A DNA stretch of 64,000 bases. Origin: Nocardioides szechwanensis. Lineage in GTDB: Bacteria > Actinomycetota > Actinomycetes > Propionibacteriales > Nocardioidaceae. The translations under genes were made by a program, and so were the position numbers. Within the stretch, counting starts at the first letter, position 1; each line of letters begins with the position of its first letter. The stretch spans positions 310,001-374,000 of the forward strand of contig NZ_FNIC01000004.1 in the NCBI RefSeq assembly GCF_900103935.1, read 5' to 3'. Positions 52,294-64,000 of the stretch are shown here, piece by piece. The notes below the pieces were generated by a model that saw nothing but the letters and a program-made list of their open reading frames with translations, was not told where the DNA came from and did not search any database.

Positions 52294-52343
52294 GGGTCGT
52301 GTGCCTCAGGGTGCGGCCCAGCGCACGCTCAGGCACACGACCC
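52294..52343. repeat. 22-bp near-perfect palindrome upstream of dnaK
   Basis: GGGTCGTGTGCCTCAGG... (52294-52315) pairs with ...GCTCAGGCACACGACCC (52322-52343) at 20 of 22 positions around a six-base loop. It lies between divergent genes (M28 peptidase and dnaK), so it is not at the end of any gene and is unlikely to be a plain terminator. Confidence 0.75.
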
Positions 52344-52363
52344 GCAACTGGTGACGCTGAGCG

Positions 52364-52390
52364 GGAACAACCGCCCCGCACCCTCCGTTG
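52364..52390 (+). promoter_or_regulatory. SigH/SigR-type promoter candidate for dnaK
   Basis: GGAACA (52364-52369), 17 bases, then GTTG (52387-52390) matches the GGAAY-N17/18-GTT pattern used by stress ECF sigma factors SigH/SigR in actinobacteria. The HAIR box lies right after the expected start site. The clpB promoter has the same elements and spacer. Confidence 0.6.
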
Positions 52391-52405
52391 AACCGACTGA
52401 ACGAA

Positions 52406-52426
52406 CTTGAGTTGATCGCACTCAAC
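52406..52426. promoter_or_regulatory. HAIR box (HspR operator) of dnaK
   Basis: CTTGAGT (52406-52412), seven bases, ACTCAAC (52420-52426). It matches the HspR recognition repeat CTTGAGT-N7-ACTCAAG at 13 of 14 arm positions and lies 56 bases before the dnaK ATG, where bound HspR would block transcription. Confidence 0.88.
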
Positions 52427-52481
52427 TTGTTTGCGAGACTTGGGTTCATCACCTGAATCACCTACACGGAGGTAACCCGAA

Positions 52482-54355
<1,874 letters not shown>

Positions 54356-54359
<4 letters not shown>

Positions 54360-54961
54360 CCCAACCGGACCCCGCGTCCGAGATGCCCACCGAGACCGAG
54401 GTCGCCGAGGAGCCCACCAGCGGGGTCCAGGCTGACGACCTCGGCGAGGTCGGCGAGATCGGTGACGTCGAGTTCGAGGACGACCTCACGCGGGCGCGTC
54501 GGGACCTCACCGAGCTGACCACCGACCTGCAGCGGCTCCAGGCCGAGTACCTCAACTACAAGCGCCGGGTCGAACGTGACCGGGAGCTGGTCCGCGAGAA
54601 CGCGACGTACGCCGCGCTCACGCCGATCGTCGAGGTCCTCGACAACATCGACCGGGCGCGTGAGCACGGGCCGCTCGACGACGGCTTCAAGGCCGTCGCC
54701 GAGCAGCTCGAGCGGGTCGTGTCCGGCCTGGGGCTGGCTCGTTTCGGTGCGGTCGGCGACCCGTTCGACCCCACGGTCCACGAGGCGCTGTCCCACATCG
54801 GCGAGGACCCGGAGGTCTCGGTGACCACCTGCAAGGTGATCGCCAAGGCCGGCTACAAGATCGGCAACCGCGTGGTGCGCGCCGCGCAGGTGCTCGTGGT
54901 CGATCCTGTTGTCCAGCCGGTTGTCCAGCCGGGTGAAGAGCCGGTTGTCACGGAGGAGTGA
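54356..54961 (+). CDS. grpE: Nucleotide exchange factor GrpE
   Basis: A 201-residue co-chaperone that releases ADP from DnaK. GTG 54356 overlaps the dnaK stop by four bases with GGAGGGG upstream. An acidic disordered N-terminus leads to a coiled coil ([20 protein letters not shown]) and the beta domain ([38 protein letters not shown]). The C-terminus has a short repeat [17 protein letters not shown]. Domain layout matches GrpE. Confidence 0.97.
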
Positions 54962-54976
54962 GAGGGGAGGTGCGCG

Positions 54977-56146
54977 ATGAGTGACAAGGACGGGTTCCGG
55001 GCCGACTGGGCCCAGAAGGACTTCTACCAGGTGCTCGGAGTCAAGAAGGACGCCCCGGCCGACGAGGTCAAGAAGGCCTACCGCAAGCTCGCGCGCGCCA
55101 ACCACCCCGACTCGCACCCCGGCGACGAGAAGAAGCACGAGAAGTTCAAGGCCGTCGCCGAGGCCTACGACGTCGTGGGCGACACCGAGAAGCGCAAGAA
55201 GTACGACGAGATGCGCGAGCTCTACGGCTCCGGTGGCGGATTCCGCGGCGGCGGCGGTGGTGGCGGCGGGTTCAACATGGACGACCTGCTGCGCGACCGG
55301 GCCGGCGGTGGCGGTGGCTTCGGCGACATGTTCGGTGACCTGTTCGGCGGCGGCGCGGGACGGCGTACCCAGCAGGTCCGGCGGCCCAGCAAGGGCGCCG
55401 ACGTCGAGACCACGGCGACGATCAGCTTCACCGACGCCATCGACGGCGTCACGATCTCGCTGCGGCTGACCTCCGACGCGCCCTGCCCCGACTGCTCCGG
55501 CACCGGCGGCAAGGCGGGCACCCGTCCGCGGGTGTGCCCCGAGTGCGAGGGCGCCGGCTACGTCACGGTCTCCACCGGCGGCGGCTTCTCGATGAACGAG
55601 TCCTGCCCCAACTGCGGTGGCCGGCAGCTCGTCTACGACGAGAAGTGCCCCACCTGCCACGGCAACGGCCGCGGCCTGTCCGCGCGCTCGATCCAGGCGC
55701 GGATCCCCGCGGGCGTCAAGGACGGCCAGCGGATCCGGGTGCGCGGCAAGGGCGCCGCGGGCGAGAACGGCGGCCCGGCCGGTGACCTGTTCGTCGTGGT
55801 CAAGGTCTCGCCGCACCGGCTCTTCGGACGCAAGGGCGACAACCTCACGCTGACCGTGCCGGTCTCCTTCGACGAGGCCGCGCTCGGCGCCGAGATCAAG
55901 GTGCCGACGCTCTCGGGGGCGCCGGTCACCCTCAAGATCCCGGCCGGCACCCCCAACGGGCGCACGTTCCGGGTGCGCGGCAAGGGGGCCAGCAAGGCCG
56001 ACGGCACCACCGGCGACCTGCTCGCGACCGTCGAGGTCCAGGTCCCCGCGGTCCTCGACGACGCCGCCCGCCAGGCGGTCGAGGCCTACCGCGAGGCCAC
56101 CGCCGGCAAGCCGCTGCGCGCCGGACTCTTCGAGGCAGGCGCCTGA
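54977..56146 (+). CDS. dnaJ: Chaperone DnaJ (Hsp40), type I
   Basis: A 389-residue co-chaperone from ATG 54977, with GGGGAGG upstream. J-domain: DFYQVLGVKKDAPADEVKKA with the HPD motif in ANHPDSHPGD. A Gly/Phe-rich linker follows (GGGFRGGGGGGGGFNMDDLL). Four zinc-finger repeats: CPDCSGTG, CPECEGAG, CPNCGGRQ, CPTCHGNG; the third lacks its final Gly spacing. C-terminal substrate domains: RIPAGVKDGQRIRVRGKGAA and IKVPTLSGAPVTLKIPAGT. The stop shares its A with the hspR ATG. Confidence 0.98.
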   Translation: MSDKDGFRADWAQKDFYQVLGVKKDAPADEVKKAYRKLARANHPDSHPGDEKKHEKFKAVAEAYDVVGDTEKRKKYDEMRELYGSGGGFRGGGGGGGGFNMDDLLRDRAGGGGGFGDMFGDLFGGGAGRRTQQVRRPSKGADVETTATISFTDAIDGVTISLRLTSDAPCPDCSGTGGKAGTRPRVCPECEGAGYVTVSTGGGFSMNESCPNCGGRQLVYDEKCPTCHGNGRGLSARSIQARIPAGVKDGQRIRVRGKGAAGENGGPAGDLFVVVKVSPHRLFGRKGDNLTLTVPVSFDEAALGAEIKVPTLSGAPVTLKIPAGTPNGRTFRVRGKGASKADGTTGDLLATVEVQVPAVLDDAARQAVEAYREATAGKPLRAGLFEAGA

Positions 56147-56580
56147 TGGCCGGCCGCGACCCGTTCGCCGCACCCGGCCCGGACGCCGCGGTGTTCGTGA
56201 TCAGCGTCGCGGCCGAGCTCACCGGGCTCCACCCGCAGACGCTGCGCACCTACGAGCGGCTCGGGCTGATCACCCCCGGCCGCACCGTCGGCGGCGGGCG
56301 CCGCTACTCCGCCCGCGACCTCGACCGGCTCCGCGAGATCTCCGACCTCACCTCCGCCGGCATCGGCATCGAGGGCGTACGCCGCATCCTCGAGCTCGAG
56401 AACCGCGTGATCGCCCTGGCCTCGCGCAACGAGGAGCTGGTGGCCGAGCTCGAGGCGACCCGCGAGGCGCTGCGCCACGCCGCGACGGTCCGGCGTACCG
56501 ACGGCGCGCCCAACAAGCTCCCGGTCCTGCGCCAGCCCGACGCCGGCCAGGCCGTCGTCGTCTGGCGCCGCTCCCGCTGA
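56146..56580 (+). CDS. hspR: Heat-shock repressor HspR (MerR family)
   Basis: A 144-residue MerR-type regulator. The winged helix reads FVISVAAELTGLHPQTLRTY, ERLGLITPGRTVGGGRRYSA, RDLDRLREISDLTSAGIGIE and is followed by a coiled-coil (GVRRILELENRVIALASRNE). It binds HAIR boxes such as those before dnaK and clpB in this window, and usually needs DnaK as co-repressor, giving a feedback loop. ATG 56146 overlaps the dnaJ stop (TGATG). Last gene of the operon. Confidence 0.96.
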   Translation: MAGRDPFAAPGPDAAVFVISVAAELTGLHPQTLRTYERLGLITPGRTVGGGRRYSARDLDRLREISDLTSAGIGIEGVRRILELENRVIALASRNEELVAELEATREALRHAATVRRTDGAPNKLPVLRQPDAGQAVVVWRRSR

Positions 56581-56600
56581 CCCAGGCGTGACCCGCGTCC

Positions 56601-56629
56601 TTTACAGCGACGCCGATAATGTCTAGTGT
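56601..56629 (+). promoter_or_regulatory. Vegetative promoter for the DUF445 gene
   Basis: TTTACA (56601-56606), 17-base spacer, TAGTGT (56624-56629). Transcription would start near 56636, about 33 bases before the GTG at 56669, separating the downstream pair from the heat-shock operon. Confidence 0.55.
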
Positions 56630-56668
56630 CGGTCGACCGCCCCGCGAGGGTCGAGCGAAGGGGGCCGG

Positions 56669-57970
56669 GTGGACTGGCTGCAGGAGTGGGCGGCGCAGGT
56701 CGACTGGGTCTCGTTCGTCACCATCCCGGTGTTCACCGGGGTGATCGGCTGGCTGATCAACTGGTCCGGCCTGGTGATGCTCTTCAGCCCGGTGCGCTTC
56801 CACGGCGTCTCCGTGCCCGGCATGCGCGAGTTCGCGACGCTGCTGCCGCGCAAGCTGCAGGAGGTCCCCGGCCTGCTCCAGGGCGGTATTGGCTGGCAGG
56901 GGATCATCCCCGCCCGCGCCGCCAAGATGGGCAGCATCGCCGTCGACAAGGCGATCGCCAAGCTCGGGACGCCGGCGGAGTTCTACCAGCAGCTCGAGCC
57001 CGACCGGATCGCCGAGCACATCGTCACCACGTTCCGCCCCGAGATCCCCCAGCTCGTCGACGAGGTGATGCGGCGCGAGCACCCACGGCTCTGGCTCGAC
57101 CTGCCGCTCTCGGTGCGTGAGGCCGTCGTGGAGCGGGTCCAGGCGCAGCTGCCGTCGGTGGTCAATCGGGTCACGACCGAGATCGGGATCCACATCGACC
57201 AGTTGCTCGACCCCAAGATCATGGTGATCGACCACTTCCAGGAGAACCCCGCGCTGGTGGTGCGGATCTTCCGCGACTTCGGTCAGCGCGAGCTGAACCT
57301 GATGGTGCGGTTCGGCTTCATCTTCGGCTTCCTGCTCGGCATCCCGGTGGCGCTGGCCGACAGCATCGCCCATCAGTGGTGGCTGCTGCCGGTGCTGGGC
57401 GTCATCGTCGGATGGGTCACCAACGCGCTGGGCATGTGGCTGATCTTCGAGCCGCCCGAGCCGCGCAAGGTCTTCGGCGTCACGGTGCACGGCCTCTTCC
57501 TGCGCCGGCAGGACCAGGCCGCCGAGGTCTACGCCCGGATCATCGCCGACGACGTGATCACCCTCGAGCGGATCGGCGACTTCCTGCTCGACGGGCCGCG
57601 CGGCGACCGGACCCGCCAGATGCTCGCGACCGCCCTGCGCCCGGCCATCGACCAGGCGGCCGGCCCCGCCCGCGGTGCCGTGCGGGTGGCGGTCGGCGCC
57701 CACCGGTTCGACACGATCCGCGACTCCGTGGCCACCGAGGCGGTCGGCCACACCATGACGCCGTTCAAGGACCCGGTGTTCAGTGCCCGGCAGGCGGAGA
57801 AGATCCGCGACCTGGTCGCGCGCCGGACCAAGGAGCTGTCACCGCGAGACTTCGTCGAGATGATGCGGGCCGCGATCCGTGAGGACGAGTGGATGCTCTA
57901 CGCCCATGGCGCGATCATGGGGCTGGGTGGCGGTTTCCTGCACCTGTGGATCTTCGGAGTGGGCGGATGA
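56669..57970 (+). CDS. DUF445 family membrane protein
   Basis: A 433-residue protein from GTG 56669 (MDWLQEWAAQVDWVSFVTIP). Membrane segments lie at the N-terminus (VFTGVIGWLINWSGLVMLFS), in the middle (VRFGFIFGFLLGIPVALADS, WLLPVLGVIVGWVTNALGMW) and at the end (LYAHGAIMGLGGGFLHLWIF). The repeated GWxxNxxxMxL pattern (GWLINWSGLVMLFSP; GWVTNALGMWLIFEP) marks the DUF445/YheB family. Function is not known. It overlaps the next gene by four bases (ATGA). Confidence 0.88.
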   Translation: MDWLQEWAAQVDWVSFVTIPVFTGVIGWLINWSGLVMLFSPVRFHGVSVPGMREFATLLPRKLQEVPGLLQGGIGWQGIIPARAAKMGSIAVDKAIAKLGTPAEFYQQLEPDRIAEHIVTTFRPEIPQLVDEVMRREHPRLWLDLPLSVREAVVERVQAQLPSVVNRVTTEIGIHIDQLLDPKIMVIDHFQENPALVVRIFRDFGQRELNLMVRFGFIFGFLLGIPVALADSIAHQWWLLPVLGVIVGWVTNALGMWLIFEPPEPRKVFGVTVHGLFLRRQDQAAEVYARIIADDVITLERIGDFLLDGPRGDRTRQMLATALRPAIDQAAGPARGAVRVAVGAHRFDTIRDSVATEAVGHTMTPFKDPVFSARQAEKIRDLVARRTKELSPRDFVEMMRAAIREDEWMLYAHGAIMGLGGGFLHLWIFGVGG

Positions 57971-58824
57971 CTGAGTACGACGAGCACGACCCCGGGCTGC
58001 CCGGCCTCGCCCGGGTCGCGGCGTACGCCGCGCTGCACACCACCGAGTGGGGGGTGCGCACCTCGCTCCAGTCGTGGAAGCGGGTCGGTCGCGCCGTCAC
58101 CGACCCCGAAGAGGCGGCCGCGCTGGTCCACGACGCCGGCCGGGCCCTCGACCTCGTCGGCGAGGTCGCCCGGTCGGTCACCACCGGGACGCCGGTCGCC
58201 CAGGCGCTGATCGCCGCCGCCGAGCGGGTCAACGGCAGCACCAACGGCCGGCTCAACGGCCGGGCCGAGCCGCCCAAGTCCCAGGCGGAGACCCTGCGGG
58301 AGATGGGCCAGGACCTGCTGAGCAGGTCGCGCGACGTGTGGAACACCGACGAGGGACATCCCGCCTACGAGCGGATCCTGGGCGAGCTCGCCCCCGACGA
58401 GGCCCGGATCCTGATGCTGCTGCTCACTGGCGGGCCGCAGCCGAGCGTCGACGTGCGCACCGGTGGCCCGGCCGGCATGGTCCACAGCCAGCTGATCGCA
58501 CCGGGGCTGACCATGATCGGCGCCCGGGCCGGCTGCCGCTACCTCGACCACGTGCCCGCCTACCTCAACAACCTGTTCCGCCTCGGCCTGGTGTGGTTCT
58601 CCCGGGAGTCGCTGCGCGATCCGATGGAGTACCAGGTGGTCGAGGCCCAGCCCGACGTCCTCGCCGCCCTGCACTCGGTGAAGTTCGCCAAGGTGGTGCG
58701 GCGCAGCATCCACCTCACGCCGTTCGGTGAGGACTTCTGCCGGACCTGCCTGGTCGAGGAGGAGCACCTCGCCGTCGCGTCGTTCCCCGAGCACGCCGTG
58801 CCTCCCGAGATCGACGAGGACTAG
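57967..58824 (+). CDS. Abi-alpha family protein (DUF4393-like)
   Basis: A 285-residue soluble protein from ATG 57967. The second half matches the Abi-alpha group: PAYERILGELAPDEARILML, LLTGGPQPSVDVRTG, LTMIGARAGCRYLDHVPAYL, NNLFRLGLVWFSRESLRDPM and SIHLTPFGEDFCRTC. The first half is helical (VAAYAALHTTEWGVRTSLQS, VTTGTPVAQALIAAAERVNG). The family name comes from phage-abortive-infection proteins, but a defence role is not established for such solo members. It is co-transcribed with the DUF445 membrane protein. Confidence 0.75.
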   Translation: MTEYDEHDPGLPGLARVAAYAALHTTEWGVRTSLQSWKRVGRAVTDPEEAAALVHDAGRALDLVGEVARSVTTGTPVAQALIAAAERVNGSTNGRLNGRAEPPKSQAETLREMGQDLLSRSRDVWNTDEGHPAYERILGELAPDEARILMLLLTGGPQPSVDVRTGGPAGMVHSQLIAPGLTMIGARAGCRYLDHVPAYLNNLFRLGLVWFSRESLRDPMEYQVVEAQPDVLAALHSVKFAKVVRRSIHLTPFGEDFCRTCLVEEEHLAVASFPEHAVPPEIDED

Positions 58825-58828
58825 CGGA

Positions 58829-60277
58829 CTAGCAGGCGAGCAGCTTGATGGTGAAGACCGCGCCCTCGGTCTCGCCCGGGTTGTAGGTCACCTCGCCGTT
58901 CTGCGAGTGCGCCAGCGTGCGGACGACGTAGAGGCCGAGGCCGGTACCGCTGGCGACCGCGTCGTTGGCCCGCGCGAACTCCTCGAACAGCTGGTCGCGG
59001 AAGTCTTCGGGCACGCCTTCGCCGTGGTCGATGACGTCGATGCAGGTGTAGTCGCCCTCGGCGCGCACGTGGATGGAGTACGGCGCCTCGCCGTACTTGT
59101 GGGCGTTGCTCAGCAGGTTGGTCAGCATCTGCTCGAGACGCAGCGGATCGGCGCGCACCGTGCGCGGGTCGTCGACGAACACCGGGATCTCGTAGCGGTC
59201 GGCGATCGCGCCCTCGATCACGGCGCGGGGCTCGACCACCTGCATGTCGATCCGCAGGGTGCCGCGCTGGATCTGGGCCGCGGTCAGGAGGTCCGCGGTG
59301 ATCGAGTCGAGGATCCGCGCCTGCCGCGCCACCGACCCCATCAGCCGGTCGCGCTGCTCGTCGTTGATCTGCTGGGAGTCCCAGCCCATGGTCTCCGCGA
59401 TACCGCAGATGACCGCGACGGGACCGCGGATCTCGTGCGCGGTCGTGGCGATCGCGCGTCGCAGCAGGCCGACGTCCTCGGCGGCGGAGTCGAGGTAGAC
59501 CAGCACCGACCAGCCCGTACGCCGCAGCGTCGCGCGGACCCGGCCGCCGGCGACCTCGACCTCGAAGGACGCGTCGGCGTCGAGCCGGTGGTAGGAGACC
59601 AGCTGGGCGAGCTCGGGGGCCGCCATGCTCAGCGGCATCCCGGTCTTCGCCTTGCCCAGCAGCCGCTCGGCCATCGCGTTGGCGTGGACGATCCGGAAGA
59701 GCGGCTCGTCGGCGAGCTCCATGACGCCGTACGGCGCGACGTTCATCGCCTCCCAGGACGAGACGTGGGCGTGGTCGCCGGACCCCTTCACGGAGGCGGC
59801 GCGGTCGGCGCCGCGGTCCTCCAGCGTCTCGGCCTTGACCGCGCGGTCGCTGCTCGGCACGACCGAGAGGGTGCGGGCCGGCTTGCGGGGTCCGCCGGAG
59901 GTGATGTCGCGGACGTAGTCGAGGATCGTGTTGAGCGGGGCGCCCTTCTGCACGTAGCCGTCGGCGCCGGCGGCCACGGCGCGTGCCGACATCTGCTGGG
60001 CGCCGAAGCCGGAGAGCACCACGATCTTGGCGGCGGGGCACAGTCGCCGGATCGTCGGGAGCGCCTCGATCCCGTCCATGACCGGCATCGCCAGGTCGAG
60101 CAGCACGACGTCGGGGCGGGTCTCGCGGACGACCTCGATCCCCTCGCGGCCGTCGCCGGCCTCGGCGACGACGTCGAAGCCGCCGCGGGTCAGTGCGAGC
60201 TTGAGCAGCTCGCGGAGGTCCTGGGTGTCGTCGATGATGACGACCCGGCGAGGCCGGCCGCCGGCGAGAGCGCTCAT
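58829..60277 (-). CDS. Hybrid sensor: receiver, PAS-like, histidine kinase
   Basis: A 482-residue protein from ATG 60277. An N-terminal receiver domain has the acidic pair D16-D17, phospho-acceptor D61 (VVLLDLAMPVMDG), S89 and K111. A PAS-like region follows (SSWEAMNVAPYGVMELADEP). The kinase core has H-box ATTAHEIRGPVAVICGIAET with His281, N-box LLSNAHKYGE, G1 IDHGEGVPEDF and G2 GTGLGLYVVRTL. No DNA-binding domain and no membrane segment. Receiver-first order is unusual: input probably comes from another kinase or the upstream membrane protein, with which it overlaps by four bases. Confidence 0.92.
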   Translation of the reverse strand: MSALAGGRPRRVVIIDDTQDLRELLKLALTRGGFDVVAEAGDGREGIEVVRETRPDVVLLDLAMPVMDGIEALPTIRRLCPAAKIVVLSGFGAQQMSARAVAAGADGYVQKGAPLNTILDYVRDITSGGPRKPARTLSVVPSSDRAVKAETLEDRGADRAASVKGSGDHAHVSSWEAMNVAPYGVMELADEPLFRIVHANAMAERLLGKAKTGMPLSMAAPELAQLVSYHRLDADASFEVEVAGGRVRATLRRTGWSVLVYLDSAAEDVGLLRRAIATTAHEIRGPVAVICGIAETMGWDSQQINDEQRDRLMGSVARQARILDSITADLLTAAQIQRGTLRIDMQVVEPRAVIEGAIADRYEIPVFVDDPRTVRADPLRLEQMLTNLLSNAHKYGEAPYSIHVRAEGDYTCIDVIDHGEGVPEDFRDQLFEEFARANDAVASGTGLGLYVVRTLAHSQNGEVTYNPGETEGAVFTIKLLAC

Positions 60278-60894
60278 GGTGTCTGCCTTTCGGGCGGGGC
60301 GTCGGGGCGGTCGGAGTGGGCCTCGCTGAGGTCGACCACCGCCGGGGCGGACCGCAGGAGCTCGATGTTGAAGCCCTCGGTCCCGAGCAGGTTGGTGATG
60401 ATCCGGCTGGCGGAGGCGATCGACGACGTCAGGGCGGCGTTGGCCTTGGCGGTGTCGTCCAGGTCGAGCGCCATCTTCGCGACGACGATGCCCTGGAGCA
60501 CGCTGTCGTTGAGCTCCAGGGCCTGCTGCTCGCGCTTGCGCAGGTCCTCGAAGAGCTGGGCTCCCTGCATCAGCGAGGAGTAGTTGCGTCGCAGGGTCCA
60601 GTAGTAGAGGGCGACGATCAGCCCGACGCAGTCCCAGATCGTCAGCGGCCAGCCCCAGGCGTTGCGCATCGCGAGCCCCCGGTCGTCGTTGATCCCCAGC
60701 GACGGGAGCAGCATGTGCACCGCGTGGCTGCCGTGGTGGACCGCGCAGGTGAGGAAGATCGCGGACGTGGCGGCGCCCAGCGGGTTGGTGCGCAGCTGGT
60801 TGCTCTTGGCGAGCGGGATGACGATCGCCAGGCAGATGAGCAGGTAGGACATCGCGATCCCGGCGTTGCACACCATGGCGATCTGCCAGCTCAT
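60274..60894 (-). CDS. Membrane protein with histidine-less DHp-like domain
   Basis: A 206-residue protein from ATG 60894. Three or four membrane helices in residues 1-105 ([60 protein letters not shown]) are followed by a coiled coil and a segment like the dimerisation/phosphotransfer helix of HisKA_3 kinases ([20 protein letters not shown]). The usual His-Asp is Asn129-Asp130, and no ATPase domain follows. So it cannot be a normal kinase; it may sense a signal and dock the hybrid kinase encoded next. Confidence 0.8.
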   Translation of the reverse strand: MSWQIAMVCNAGIAMSYLLICLAIVIPLAKSNQLRTNPLGAATSAIFLTCAVHHGSHAVHMLLPSLGINDDRGLAMRNAWGWPLTIWDCVGLIVALYYWTLRRNYSSLMQGAQLFEDLRKREQQALELNDSVLQGIVVAKMALDLDDTAKANAALTSSIASASRIITNLLGTEGFNIELLRSAPAVVDLSEAHSDRPDAPPERQTP

Positions 60895-61598
60895 GCGCCC
60901 GCTCCGCTCAGGGACAGCAGGGCGAGCAGCAGCACCGAGCAGGCGGTCCAGCCCCGGGCCAGGCCCGGCCAGTCGAACCAGCCCGCGGTGCGCAGCCCCG
61001 CGGGCGCCTTCAGCGCAACGCACGCGAGCACGACCGCGATCTCCCACCCGGTGGCGGCGAGGTCCCACGGACCGACCGGTTCGCTGCCGCTCAGGCGGCT
61101 GAGCGCCCAGAGGGTGACCAGCGCTGCGTTGCCGACGACGCCGGCCTCGAGCAGGGCCCGGCCGGGGCGGGCCAGGAACAGGGCGCTCCAGCCGAGCTGG
61201 GCGGCGGCGCAGGCCAGGAAGAACATCCCGACCAGTGGCTGGTCGGTGAGGTGCGCCGGCCCGACGGCGGCGTGGACGCCGGCCGCGGCCGCGCTGCTGA
61301 CCAGCGCCACGGGCAGGGCGGCCGGGGCCGCGCGGGGTGTGGGAGCCACCTCCCGCACCGGACGGACGGCGGTCAGGGTGGCGCCGGGTTCGGCGAGCCG
61401 CCCGACGGCGGCGAGCTCGCGCAGCCGGAGGACCCGGTCCTCGTGGGCGCTGCGCGCGGGTGCGGACTCGACGCGGAGGCGCTCGAGGGCATGCGGGAGC
61501 AGCAGCAGTGCGAGCCCGAGCACTCCGCCGAGCACGACGGCGTAGTGCACTGTGTGCGCCAGCATGCTCGCGCCGGCGGCGGTGGACATGACTGTCAC
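60891..61598 (-). CDS. Multi-spanning membrane protein, first gene of the sensor operon
   Basis: A 235-residue protein from GTG 61598; GGGAGGG eight bases upstream favours it over ATG 61589. Membrane segments: [20 protein letters not shown] near residue 22, then after a cytoplasmic loop ([12 protein letters not shown]) about five more, e.g. [60 protein letters not shown] and [17 protein letters not shown]. No enzyme motif is visible. It overlaps the next gene by four bases, so the three genes form one unit. Confidence 0.75.
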   Translation of the reverse strand: MTVMSTAAGASMLAHTVHYAVVLGGVLGLALLLLPHALERLRVESAPARSAHEDRVLRLRELAAVGRLAEPGATLTAVRPVREVAPTPRAAPAALPVALVSSAAAAGVHAAVGPAHLTDQPLVGMFFLACAAAQLGWSALFLARPGRALLEAGVVGNAALVTLWALSRLSGSEPVGPWDLAATGWEIAVVLACVALKAPAGLRTAGWFDWPGLARGWTACSVLLLALLSLSGAGA

Positions 61599-61713
61599 CG
61601 ACGATCCCTCCCCACGCCGCCCCCAGGCGACGTGCTACCCACGGTCACGGTAGGGGACGGGGTGGTCCGGCCGCCTGGCTTTGGGCAAAGATCTGTCCGG
61701 ACGAAAACAGTCG

Positions 61714-61738
61714 AAGTTGAGTGGAACAGACTCAACTT
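61714..61738. promoter_or_regulatory. HAIR-type box (HspR operator) of clpB
   Basis: AAGTTGAGT (61714-61722), seven bases, ACTCAACTT (61730-61738): exact 9-bp arms. The core GTTGAGT-N7-ACTCAAC differs from the HspR consensus by one base in each arm. The -35 element of the candidate promoter starts in its spacer, so HspR would block polymerase binding directly. Confidence 0.85.
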
Positions 61739-61749
61739 TGGGATCGTTG
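61723..61749 (+). promoter_or_regulatory. SigH/SigR-type promoter candidate for clpB
   Basis: GGAACA (61723-61728), 17 bases, GTTG (61746-61749): the same elements and spacer as the dnaK candidate at 52364. Transcription would start about 40 bases before the clpB ATG. Confidence 0.55.
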
Positions 61750-61793
61750 TGACTAGTGACCGCCCGTATCAGTCGCGCACCCACAGGAGAGAC

Positions 61794-64000
<2,207 letters not shown>

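Noticed and set aside
56581..56668. DUF445 gene as a fifth member of the heat-shock operon
   Set aside because: It has its own good promoter (TTTACA-N17-TAGTGT) and an 88-base gap, unlike the overlapping heat-shock genes; readthrough cannot be excluded.

Overview
The window is a very GC-rich stretch of bacterial chromosome with dense, mostly short-spaced genes and many GTG starts and ATGA/GTGA stop-start overlaps. Gene content (PASTA and SigE-type sigma genes, dnaK-grpE-dnaJ-hspR with HspR boxes, F420/deazaflavin enzymes, WXG100-like proteins, a TIGR03086 protein, a KstR-like operator, a choice-of-anchor P protein) points to an actinobacterium, most likely Nocardioides or a close relative in the Nocardioidaceae. 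This placement is an inference from remembered family content, not from a search.

Layout. 1-1850: sigma factor with a membrane PASTA protein cut by the window edge, then a broken AbiEi/DUF559-type gene. 1851-10000: a very long membrane Fe-S reductase with an unusual repeat tail, a secreted M19-like amidohydrolase, an IclR regulator and a secreted choice-of-anchor P protein. 10105-13328: hutHU (histidine to imidazolonepropionate). 13330-14640: a DUF559-like gene bracketed by two copies of one palindromic repeat. 14626-18770: lipoprotein, TIGR03086 protein, D-aminoacyl-tRNA deacylase, M48 peptidase, and a PadR plus membrane protein pair. 18855-24539: small membrane protein, a CitE/malyl-CoA lyase pair, DUF1992 protein, MFS transporter with M20 peptidase. 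24557-29690: nitroreductase, then the second half of histidine degradation (M20 amidohydrolase, hutF, hutI) ending in a phosphatidylcholine-synthase-like gene. 29767-36662: LuxR-type ATPase regulator, secreted M1 peptidase, sucrase-ferredoxin-like protein and cytochrome P450. 36675-38177: a three-gene WXG100-like group. 38257-44714: yjdM, then a five-gene leftward operon (F420 monooxygenase, DUF1214, SDR, sulfotransferase, DapB-like) divergent from a SnoaL-like and a Ddn-like gene across a KstR-type operator. 44817-52259: anchored Ig-like protein, MFS, EamA/MarR pair, SecD-like lipoprotein, aldo/keto reductase, NUDIX, CapA and M28 lipoprotein peptidase. 52364-56580: heat-shock operon dnaK-grpE-dnaJ-hspR. 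56601-58824: DUF445 and Abi-alpha proteins. 58829-61598: a three-gene sensory operon. 61794-64000: clpB, cut by the right edge.

How the parts work together. Histidine catabolism is complete to N-formylglutamate but split into two loci 12 kb apart; the last step has no hutG and is probably done by the M20 amidohydrolase. HspR, encoded at the end of the dnaK operon, should repress both dnaK and clpB: each has an inverted HAIR-type box and a candidate SigH/SigR-type promoter with the same 17-base spacer. The 38636-44714 genes look like one lipid or steroid catabolism module.

The most unusual signals are (i) long, near-perfect palindromes of unrelated sequence scattered through the window, two of which have become protein-coding (in HutF and at the C-terminus of the DUF559-like protein); (ii) six copies of a GSLFD-type motif in the tail of the Fe-S reductase; (iii) a free-standing SecD-like domain as a lipoprotein; and (iv) a histidine-less histidine-kinase-like protein beside a receiver-first hybrid kinase. 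No tRNA, rRNA, CRISPR array or insertion sequence transposase was seen.
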